Below are positions 1 to 5,151 of a DNA stretch of 7,828 nt, piece after piece. Position numbers and translations under genes: made by a program. The DNA is from Nitrospirota bacterium. Lineage in GTDB: Bacteria > Nitrospirota > CAKKRA01 > 9FT-COMBO-42-15. The stretch is taken from assembly GCA_016195585.1 (NCBI GenBank), contig JACPZJ010000013.1, forward strand, positions 1 through 7,828. Direction: 5' to 3'. Positions within the stretch are counted from its first letter, which is position 1; every line of letters starts with the position of its first letter. Under the pieces are notes generated by a model. That model did not search any database. It was not told where the DNA came from and worked only from the letters and a program-made list of their open reading frames with translations.

Positions 1-45
1 AATGATATGAAGAATGTTGCACAGTATATAACAACATTTAAATAA
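1..45 (+). CDS. C-terminal tail of an upstream cytochrome c (partial)
   Basis: The frame beginning at base 1 reads NDMKNVAQYITTFK and stops at TAA 43-45; the rest of the gene lies before the window. The MKNVAQYI pattern is what the last helix of class I cytochromes c usually looks like, where a final amphipathic helix packs on the heme. The next gene is also a small cytochrome c, 31 bases downstream, so two tandem cytochromes c is a sensible reading. Only 14 residues are visible and no heme motif is present, so the family call rests on that helix and the context. Confidence 0.5.
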   Translation, partial: NDMKNVAQYITTFK

Positions 46-76
46 AAAGTTGAATAGTTGAGGAAAGGAGCGATAA

Positions 77-451
77 AGGAAATTTAAAATAACATTTGCC
101 ACTTTAACTTTCTTGCTGGCAGTACTTCTCTTTGGTATGAGTCATGCCCTTGCTGCCAGCGCAGAGGAGAATTATAAATGGTACTGCTCTCAGTGCCATG
201 GTCTTACAGGCAAAGGCGATGGGATAAATGCTACACCTGATCAGCCTGTTAACCCAAAGAATCACACAGATAGCGCTGAGATGGCTAAGCTTTCAACATC
301 AGATGTAGAAAATGTTATAAGGGACGGCGGGGCCGCAACAAGCAAATCCACCATGATGCCGCCGTGGGGAAAGTCCATGACAGAGGCAGAAATTAAGGAG
401 CTCGTGGCATATTTGAGTAAACTCTGTAACTGCAAGTTCAAAAAGGAATAG
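77..451 (+). CDS. Small secreted monoheme cytochrome c (start codon abnormal)
   Basis: A periplasmic class I cytochrome c of about 120 residues, probably a soluble electron shuttle. The heme site is CSQCH (bases 185-199), followed by GKGDG; the likely methionine ligand lies in MMPPWG (about 353-370), then the usual C-terminal helix. Before it is a signal peptide: KFK, a hydrophobic stretch, then SHALAAS before the mature protein. The start is a problem. The signal peptide reads in frame from base 77, right after the in-frame stop TAA 74-76, and AAAGGAG (64-70) sits six bases upstream, exactly where ATG is expected, but the codon at 77 is AGG. Other in-frame choices are ATA 89 and TTG 113. TTG 113 lacks a ribosome site and gives a signal peptide with no basic end. 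The protein ends in CNCKFKKE, two cysteines that are not part of a heme motif. The cytochrome assignment is secure; its role in the bd-like cluster is inferred from proximity. Confidence 0.85.
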   Translation, partial: RKFKITFATLTFLLAVLLFGMSHALAASAEENYKWYCSQCHGLTGKGDGINATPDQPVNPKNHTDSAEMAKLSTSDVENVIRDGGAATSKSTMMPPWGKSMTEAEIKELVAYLSKLCNCKFKKE

Positions 452-606
452 TTCTCACTCATAAAAATGTATCGGCCCACATAACCGAAGATATGACATA
501 TAGGGGAGGGGATAAATTCAGTCAGGCACAAAGTTGACAACATCTTAATTTCAAACAACAAAAGGTTATTCTTAGCGGAAAAAGTGGGAAGTCTCATAAA
601 AAATGC

Positions 607-635
607 TTGACAATTATAATGATATAATGTATAAA
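607..635 (+). promoter_or_regulatory. Strong sigma70-type promoter for the bd-like operon
   Basis: A perfect -35 box TTGACA (607-612) is followed after 17 bases by TATAAA (630-635). A second option is the extended -10 TGATATAAT (620-628), which needs no -35 box. Either would start transcription at about 635-643. It is the best promoter I see in the window. It lies between the small cytochrome c and the first microprotein, so the microprotein-oxidase-cytochrome genes probably form their own transcript. I see no clear operator palindrome around it. Confidence 0.7.
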
Positions 636-854
636 CCTATCCGTTTTATTCTTGCCTTTACCTGGGGAGGAAGGAAGGCAAAATTATATCTTACCGCAAT
701 AATATTAAATCATTTTTATTTATTAAACCCTCCTTACGGGAGTGCTTAATGCCTCGTTGGTTTTTTTATGGTTTTTGTAGGTGATGTGGCTGTGAGGTGC
801 CATCATATATAAAAATATAGGCCGCTATTCTTAGCAAATGAGGGGGGAACTTCC
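636..854 (+). other. Long untranslated leader before the microprotein genes
   Basis: About 220 bases separate the promoter from the first microprotein, and I find no convincing gene or known riboswitch class in them. Visible items are a purine-rich GGGGAGGAAGGAAGG stretch (664-678), a weak bulged hairpin (GAG.GC/GC.CTC, about 740-755) followed by seven T (761-767), and an 11-codon mini-ORF (749-784, MPRWFFYGFCR) preceded by GGGAG (738-742). The hairpin plus T-run next to a mini-ORF could act as an attenuator, but the stem is poor. Bases 452-606 likewise hold nothing I can name. Confidence 0.35.
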
Positions 855-959
855 ATTAAGACAAAATTTTTCAATGCCTTTCTAATGCTTGGCCTTGCAG
901 CGAATATTATTGTCTCTGCTTTAATAATGGTATATTACTTTCTTTACTCAGGGAAATAG
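855..959 (+). CDS. 34-residue single-helix membrane microprotein, ATT start
   Basis: Not a family I recognise. The frame encodes a short basic N-terminus (KTKFF), one hydrophobic helix (roughly residues 9-30) and a short SGK tail, so an inner-membrane protein with its N-terminus inside is likely. The only start that fits is ATT at 855, preceded by AGGGGGGAA (841-849) at a five-base spacing. No ATG, GTG or TTG occurs in frame between the upstream stop (TAA 810-812) and ATT 855. The internal ATG at 885 has no ribosome site and would cut into the helix. It is first in a run of three microproteins leading into the bd-like gene, so it may be a small subunit or assembly factor of that complex. This is inference from position, by analogy with CydX and CydS of ordinary bd oxidases. 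Confidence 0.6.
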   Translation: MKTKFFNAFLMLGLAANIIVSALIMVYYFLYSGK

Positions 960-1025
960 CGTTTGCCTGAAAAGGGGCGGACAAAATCAGACGTGTTTTT
1001 AAGTTAAGGAATGGAGGGAAGATAG

Positions 1026-1160
1026 ATGATAAAGAAAAAAAACGAGAAGGAAGATAATTCAAAAAACGGAAAATATCTTTTCATCAGCGTCCTTGTTCTG
1101 GTGTTGATCTATTTCTGGTGGCTGGTGCTGTATAGCCATGGGGTAAAACCAGCTCACTAA
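1026..1160 (+). CDS. 44-residue single-helix membrane microprotein
   Basis: An unrecognised small membrane protein. Its first 16 residues are strongly charged (MIKKKNEKEDNSKNGK), followed by one hydrophobic helix at about residues 17-36 that ends in the aromatic patch YFWWLVLY, then SHGVKPAH. The charge pattern predicts the N-terminus in the cytoplasm and the histidine-bearing tail outside. ATG 1026 is well supported by GGAGGGAA just upstream (about 1012-1019). The gene lies 66 bases after the first microprotein and is followed by a hairpin plus T-run before the third. The single helix with a short polar tail resembles auxiliary subunits of respiratory oxidases (CydX, CcoQ, subunit IIa) in general form only; I see no specific sequence match. 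Confidence 0.8.
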   Translation: MIKKKNEKEDNSKNGKYLFISVLVLVLIYFWWLVLYSHGVKPAH

Positions 1161-1174
1161 ACTAAAAGACAAAA

Positions 1175-1204
1175 AGCTGCCGGCATTAGTAGGCGGCTAT
1201 TTTT
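1175..1204 (+). terminator. Hairpin plus T-run between two microprotein genes (attenuating terminator?)
   Basis: AGCTGCC (1175-1181) pairs with GGCGGCT (1192-1198), seven base pairs with one G-T wobble and a ten-base loop, followed by ATTTTT (1199-1204) and preceded by five A. This has the form of a modest intrinsic terminator. It lies inside what otherwise looks like one transcription unit, just before the ribosome site GGAGGAG (1207-1213) of the next gene. Partial readthrough, giving more of the upstream microproteins than of the oxidase, is plausible. Confidence 0.5.
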
Positions 1205-1218
1205 ATGGAGGAGATATT

Positions 1219-1326
1219 ATGAAGTCAGGCGCCTTGTTAGCAGCCTTAATTGGCAGTGGAATCTATTTTTTTCTGGTAGATGTGCTTTTGATGAAGTTTC
1301 AGGGTTTAACGCTTTTCCCTAAATAA
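1219..1326 (+). CDS. 35-residue single-helix membrane microprotein
   Basis: An unrecognised small hydrophobic protein. After MKSG it has one membrane helix (about residues 5-25, ending near the aspartate of LVDVLLM), then KFQGLTLFPK. ATG 1219 is preceded by a strong GGAGGAG with good spacing. The stop TAA (1324-1326) is 76 bases before the start of the bd-like gene, so it is probably co-transcribed and possibly a structural small subunit. The buried acidic residue in the helix could matter for packing or proton movement, but that is speculation. The start and frame are secure; the function is unknown. Confidence 0.8.
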   Translation: MKSGALLAALIGSGIYFFLVDVLLMKFQGLTLFPK

Positions 1327-1344
1327 AAAATAAAAGGGAATGAT

Positions 1345-1379
1345 AGCGATCGGAGAAGGCAATATAAGCTTCGCTCCGA
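1345..1379 (+). other. Two mutually exclusive small hairpins before the bd-like gene
   Basis: TCGGAG (1350-1355) can pair with CTCCGA (1374-1379); alternatively AGCGA (1345-1349) can pair with TCGCT (1371-1375). The two right arms overlap at 1374-1375, so only one can form. The element sits 12 bases before the ribosome site AAGGAGG (1391-1397). It may be an RNA processing or stability element, or chance; short stems like these are weak evidence. Confidence 0.25.
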
Positions 1380-1402
1380 ATTTATAGCAAGGAGGATAAA
1401 TA

Positions 1403-3256
1403 ATGGGTTCTTTTTTGAAAAGAAGGTTCATTAAAAGACAGGCCGTTGTTACTGCCTTTATCTTTACACTGCTGCTTTTTGTTCCGATTCTCTCACATCT
1501 GATAGCGTCTGCCCCGGATACAATCAATGCCTCTGCAGCCTTCGCAGCAGAGAAGAAAGAGGCAGTGGAATCGCCTGCCGCAAAAAAGGAAGAGAAATCA
1601 AAGGTAGAATACCCGCCTGCGCCAAAATTAAAGGAAAAGGATTATCCCAGAATAAAAAGCATGAATAGCAGAATTTCTGTGTGGATTCTTGCACAGATAC
1701 ATCTCTTCTTTGCCGCCTTTGTTCTGGCGGTTCCGATATTTGTCCTCGTTATTGAAGGGGTCGGCAAGGCGACAGGTGATGAAAGATACGACCACATGGC
1801 CCATGAGTTTATAAAGGTAAGCATGACGGCCTTTTCGCTTACCGCCACCTCTGGCGGCATCCTCGTGTTTATGCTTATTGCATTCTATCCTGATTTTATG
1901 AAATATCTTGCAAGTGTGTTTGGTTCTGTAATGATTATCTATGCCATGCTGTTCCTTGCAGAGAGCATCTTCCTGTATATTTACTATTATGGCTGGGACA
2001 ACATGAGATACGGCTTCAGAAAGTGGGTGCACCTCACGCTCGGGCTTATGCTGAATGTCTCTGGGATGACCATCATGGTCCTCGGTAATTCCCTTGCAAC
2101 ATTCATGATGGCGCCGTCAGGTGTTGACGCCTCCGGTGTATTTACAGGACATGTCTGGGAGGCGATAAGAGGCCCGCTCTGGAACGCTCTTAATCTTCAT
2201 AGGTTTATTGCAAATATTGCATACGGCGGCTCTGTTGTAGGCGCCTATGCAGCATATAAATTTTTAAGCGCAAAATCAAAGGAAGAGCGCGCCCACTATG
2301 ACTGGATGGGATATACAGCTAACATAATTGCAATAAGCGCCCTTCTTCCATTGCCATTTGCAGGCTACTGGCTTACTGCAGAGATATATGCCTACAGCCA
2401 GACAATGGGTATTACCTTGATGGGCGGCGCCTTTGCATGGCTCTTTATTACACAGGCAGTTCTGATTGGCGCCCTCTTTCTCTCAGCAAATTATTATCTC
2501 TGGTGCGGGATGGAAAGAATAAAGGGATCCGAGAGGTATACAAAGTATGTTAAATACATAGCTGCTGTAATTGTCATCTGCTTCCTTGTATGGTTTACGC
2601 CTCATTCACTCATAAAGACACCCATAGAGGAAAAGGCAATTGGCACACACCATTCACTGCTTGGTCCTCTTGGCCTTATGCCTGCAAAAAATTCAGCAGT
2701 CAACATAATGATACTCTTTACATTCCTCAGTTTCACCCTATATAAGAGGAGCAGCAAGATAACCACAGCAGCATGGGCAAAGAGCGGTGTGGCTGCTGAG
2801 ATAGCGATTTTTGCTGTGGGAATAGTAAACATAATTGCACTTGGGATATACAGCTACATGGTGACTTCAAATATAAAGGTTGGCATGTCAGTCCCGCAGG
2901 TCTTTACCACATTAAGTATTATTATTGCCATTTCCATCATTGAGAGCAGGATGTTTAAGAATGCAAAGTCTACAGGTGATATTGAGTGGGGCAAGATGCC
3001 TGCGAGGTCTCAATATGCACTGTTGCTCCTTGCGGTCTCATTTACATGGCTGATGGGGCTGATGGGGTATGTAAGGTCTGCTATAAGACAGCACTGGCAT
3101 GTTAATTCAATTATGAGGGATAGTTCTCCTGATGCATTTACGCCTACAATAGGCTATGCAGCCAATGTGGTTAGTATAAGCACCATACTGTTTATGCTGC
3201 TTGTAATATTTGTCTTCTGGCTTGCACAGTTTGCTGCAAAGAAACAGGAGGCATAA
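1403..3256 (+). CDS. Cytochrome bd-like oxidase core (CydA-related, ~14 helices, no CydB)
   Basis: Core membrane subunit of a bd-superfamily complex, 617 residues against about 450-520 for ordinary CydA. Helix 1 (about 14-36) and an alanine/lysine-rich linker (40-85) are extra. From residue 91 I align it to CydA by eye: H100 to the heme b595 ligand H19; E187, in AESIF, to E107 of LESTF; H266, in NLHRF, to heme b558 ligand H186; M436, in NIM, to M393 of RIM; and IRQHW (561-565) to GRQPW. Differences: E99 becomes I179, E445 becomes S559, R391 becomes N434, and the long Q-loop is absent, its place taken by extra helices. Additional histidines H210, H250, H401, H416/H417, H564 and H566 could bind a metal or heme. 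Nitrospira is known to have bd-like oxidases of this general kind. Start ATG 1403 follows AAGGAGG. Whether it reduces oxygen, and whether electrons come from quinol or cytochrome c, is not settled; I favour cytochrome c because of the missing Q-loop and the cytochromes downstream. Confidence 0.85.
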   Translation: MGSFLKRRFIKRQAVVTAFIFTLLLFVPILSHLIASAPDTINASAAFAAEKKEAVESPAAKKEEKSKVEYPPAPKLKEKDYPRIKSMNSRISVWILAQIHLFFAAFVLAVPIFVLVIEGVGKATGDERYDHMAHEFIKVSMTAFSLTATSGGILVFMLIAFYPDFMKYLASVFGSVMIIYAMLFLAESIFLYIYYYGWDNMRYGFRKWVHLTLGLMLNVSGMTIMVLGNSLATFMMAPSGVDASGVFTGHVWEAIRGPLWNALNLHRFIANIAYGGSVVGAYAAYKFLSAKSKEERAHYDWMGYTANIIAISALLPLPFAGYWLTAEIYAYSQTMGITLMGGAFAWLFITQAVLIGALFLSANYYLWCGMERIKGSERYTKYVKYIAAVIVICFLVWFTPHSLIKTPIEEKAIGTHHSLLGPLGLMPAKNSAVNIMILFTFLSFTLYKRSSKITTAAWAKSGVAAEIAIFAVGIVNIIALGIYSYMVTSNIKVGMSVPQVFTTLSIIIAISIIESRMFKNAKSTGDIEWGKMPARSQYALLLLAVSFTWLMGLMGYVRSAIRQHWHVNSIMRDSSPDAFTPTIGYAANVVSISTILFMLLVIFVFWLAQFAAKKQEA

Positions 3257-3273
3257 AATCCCTTTAAGTAATA

Positions 3274-3298
3274 AGGGGCGCGGGGTGACCCCGCCCCT
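3274..3298. repeat. GTAGGGGC-type inverted repeat, gap 1
   Basis: AGGGGC (3274-3279) pairs with GCCCCT (3293-3298) and GGGGT (3282-3286) with ACCCC (3288-3292), with a two-base bulge. It is followed by AC, so the reverse strand begins GTAGGGGC, the same motif as the repeats at 4162 and 5101. It sits between the bd-like gene and the diheme cytochrome and has no T-run, so it is a REP-like intergenic repeat rather than a terminator. It may stabilise the 3' end of the upstream message. Confidence 0.75.
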
Positions 3299-3327
3299 AC
3301 AGGCTTTAAGATAGAGGAGGTCAGGAT

Positions 3328-4152
3328 ATGCAAACCTTTTTGAAGATTAGTATCTTTGCAGTGATAGCGTTATTGGGGTATACGCTATTTGCCAATGTTG
3401 GCATACCTCAGGTAAGGCCTGCGCCGCCTCCGGCAGAGGAGGAGACAATCGGGGCCATGAGCATGGATCAGTATATCGTGCTTGGCAAGAAGATATTTGA
3501 AGGGAAGGGGACATGCACCCTTTGTCATAACCCTGTTCTTGGAGGAAGGGCGCCCAATCTTGTTAATATGCATAATACAAGCGAGGAGAGGCTAAAGGAC
3601 CCGCGCTATAAAGGGAAGGCAAAGACAGGGGAGGAGTATCTCAGGGAGTCAATGATGAACCCCTCAGCCTATGTAGTGGCTGGCTTTGGTAAGGCATGGA
3701 CAAATGATACGGAGAGTCCAATGCCTCAAATAAGCGGCCCTGCTGTCGGCCTAAAACCGGCAGAGATAAATGCAGTTATTGCACATCTGCAAACAAAGGA
3801 CGGAGGCAAGGCAACTGTCCCGCTGCCAACAGGGGCCGATGCAGCGCCGGCGCCTGCAGCAGCAGAGGCAGCAGCGCCGCCAGCCCCTGCGAAGACAGCA
3901 GAAGAGGCGCTGGGTAAATATGCCTGCGGTGCATGCCACAAGATAGGGGCTTTTGCAGGTGCAGTTGGCCCTGACCTCACAAAGATCGGGGCTAAAAGAG
4001 ATGAGTCATATCTCAGGCGGGCGATACTTGACCCGAATGCGGATATAGCGCAGGGATTTCCAGCAGGTGTAATGCCGCAGGATTTTGGCAATAAAATGAC
4101 TGCAAAGGAATTAGAGATGCTGGTTAAATTCCTGAAGGCGCAGAAGGGTTAG
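3328..4152 (+). CDS. Membrane-anchored diheme cytochrome c
   Basis: A periplasmic electron carrier with two class I cytochrome c domains, 274 residues. Residues about 5-25 form an N-terminal anchor or uncleaved signal helix, followed by a proline-rich spacer. Domain 1 has heme site C63-TLC-H67 with M132 (SPMPQ) as likely axial ligand. An alanine/proline-rich hinge follows (about 158-190). Domain 2 has C200-GAC-H204 with M249 (GVMPQ) as likely ligand. ATG 3328 follows GAGGAGG at good spacing. It lies 71 bases behind the bd-like gene, with an inverted repeat in the gap. The flexible hinge between two heme domains suits shuttling electrons between a fixed membrane partner and other cytochromes. 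I infer it to be the direct redox partner of the bd-like core; no docking site can be read from sequence. Confidence 0.88.
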   Translation: MQTFLKISIFAVIALLGYTLFANVGIPQVRPAPPPAEEETIGAMSMDQYIVLGKKIFEGKGTCTLCHNPVLGGRAPNLVNMHNTSEERLKDPRYKGKAKTGEEYLRESMMNPSAYVVAGFGKAWTNDTESPMPQISGPAVGLKPAEINAVIAHLQTKDGGKATVPLPTGADAAPAPAAAEAAAPPAPAKTAEEALGKYACGACHKIGAFAGAVGPDLTKIGAKRDESYLRRAILDPNADIAQGFPAGVMPQDFGNKMTAKELEMLVKFLKAQKG

Positions 4153-4161
4153 AAATATAGA

Positions 4162-4189
4162 GTAGGGGCGAACGGCCGTTCGCCCCTAC
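4162..4189. repeat. Perfect 28-base palindrome, gap 2 (GTAGGGGC family)
   Basis: The 28 bases are an exact self-complement: left arm GTAGGGGCGAACGG, right arm its reverse complement. It lies nine bases after the stop of the diheme cytochrome. On the + strand it is followed by a run of A, not T, and neither strand has a proper T-run after it, so it is not an intrinsic terminator. It is the best-preserved member of the three repeats in this operon. Palindromes of the style GTAGGGGCG...CGCCCCTAC are, to my knowledge, common dispersed intergenic repeats in several bacterial groups. Confidence 0.9.
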
Positions 4190-4214
4190 AAAAAAAATAA
4201 GAGGGGAAGATATT

Positions 4215-5096
4215 ATGAAAATAACGAGTCTTTCTTTAGGGGCTTTAGGGGCATTAGTGGTATATATAGCGCTAAGACTTAGCAAAGGGTTTGCGCTTGC
4301 AAGCATAGCTGATGTCTATATACTTTTTATGATCGCTGCCCTGCTTATATATATTCCGGCAGGCGATAAAGGCAAAAAAGGGTCGCTGCTGGTGCTGGGG
4401 ACGCTTATATTTTTTATATTACTGGAACTCGTCAGGCCGCTGATACCAAGAAGCCTTTTGAATGTTTACAACTTCTTTATCCTTGTTACCGTTCTTCTTT
4501 ACTTTACATCAAAGGATGAGGGCGCAAGGGATCTGATGGCGCCAATAAAGGCAACACTGGTCGGATCTGAAAACAGGACATTCAGGACCGCCCTCTTTGC
4601 AGTGGTTCCCCTGTTTGCAGCCTTAATTACCTTTAACATTGTAAGGCCGAGCTATGAGGCGCCTGGAGATACCAGGTCAATCCATCCAGCGCCGCCGTCA
4701 AGCGTGAATGTTTTTAATAAGAGTTATAATCTTCTTACCCTTAAGAATCCATTAAGGGATGATGCTGCAAATTATGCAAAATATGTAAAAGAGGGCGGAG
4801 AGGTCTATTTCAAGAACTGCTTCTACTGCCATGGCGACAAGCTTGATGGCAAAGGGCATTACTATCACGGTGTTAATCCTAAACCTCTTCCATTCATGGG
4901 CACAGACACCATTGCACAGCTTTCGGAGTCATTTGTCTTCTGGAGGGTCGCAACAGGAGGCCCGGGACTTCCAAAGGAGGGCGCGCCATGGTTATCTGCA
5001 ATGCCAATATGGGAGCATTTTCTGACAGAAGAAGAGGTCTGGAAGGTTTCAATGTTTATATATGATTATTCAGGAAACAAACCGAGGACATTTTAG
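4215..5096 (+). CDS. Five-helix membrane protein with C-terminal monoheme cytochrome c domain
   Basis: A 293-residue two-part protein. The first half has about five hydrophobic helices (approximately 5-21, 33-49, 57-74, 81-98, 124-142) with no heme motif and no family I recognise. From about residue 185 it becomes a class I cytochrome c: C202-FYC-H206, then GKGHYYHG and the likely axial methionine M263 in SAMPIWEHF, with a final helix EEEVWKVSMFIY. The cytochrome domain should face the periplasm. ATG 4215 has GAGGGGAAG upstream. The gene sits between two other multi-heme cytochromes with only repeat-bearing gaps, so it probably belongs to the same complex. It may serve as the membrane anchor that docks heme c near the bd-like core. 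The membrane half is the least explained part of the cluster. Confidence 0.82.
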   Translation: MKITSLSLGALGALVVYIALRLSKGFALASIADVYILFMIAALLIYIPAGDKGKKGSLLVLGTLIFFILLELVRPLIPRSLLNVYNFFILVTVLLYFTSKDEGARDLMAPIKATLVGSENRTFRTALFAVVPLFAALITFNIVRPSYEAPGDTRSIHPAPPSSVNVFNKSYNLLTLKNPLRDDAANYAKYVKEGGEVYFKNCFYCHGDKLDGKGHYYHGVNPKPLPFMGTDTIAQLSESFVFWRVATGGPGLPKEGAPWLSAMPIWEHFLTEEEVWKVSMFIYDYSGNKPRTF

Positions 5097-5100
5097 ATAT

Positions 5101-5118
5101 GTAGGGGCAGCCCCCTGC
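5101..5118. repeat. Degraded GTAGGGGC-type repeat, gap 3
   Basis: GTAGGGGC is followed by AGCCCCCTGC. AGGGG (5103-5107) can pair with CCCCT (5112-5116), or GCAG (5107-5110) with CTGC (5115-5118). It starts four bases after the stop of the preceding gene. It shares the GTAGGGGC start with the other two gap repeats but the inner arms are lost, so it looks like a shortened or decayed copy. Confidence 0.55.
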
Positions 5119-5151
5119 GGTGATAAAGTTATTAACAAGGAAGGTTAAAGG

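Noticed and set aside
534..562. A second TTGACA (534-539) upstream
   Set aside because: At 17 bases spacing the -10 position reads AACAAA, so it lacks a usable -10 box.
262..597. Minus-strand frame of 111 codons across the small cytochrome c gene
   Set aside because: It overlaps a clear CxxCH cytochrome gene and its translation shows no recognisable motif; it is a shadow frame. The same holds for the minus-strand frames inside 1403-3256, 3328-4152 and 5152-6681.
627..749. 40-codon + strand ORF starting inside the promoter
   Set aside because: It starts between the -35 and the -10 box used, has no ribosome site, and its translation has no convincing helix or motif.
683..784. 33-codon frame from ATT 683 behind GGAAGG, running into the 749 mini-ORF
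   Set aside because: The only start is ATT with a short four-base spacing, and the product is not a coherent helix or domain. Chance is likely, though with the ATT start at 855 it is worth remembering.
838..885. 15-codon ORF from ATG 838
   Set aside because: It has no ribosome site and overlaps, in another frame, the much better membrane-helix frame beginning at 855.
4162..4189. Perfect palindrome as an intrinsic terminator
   Set aside because: It is followed by A residues on the + strand and has no T-run on either strand's 3' side.
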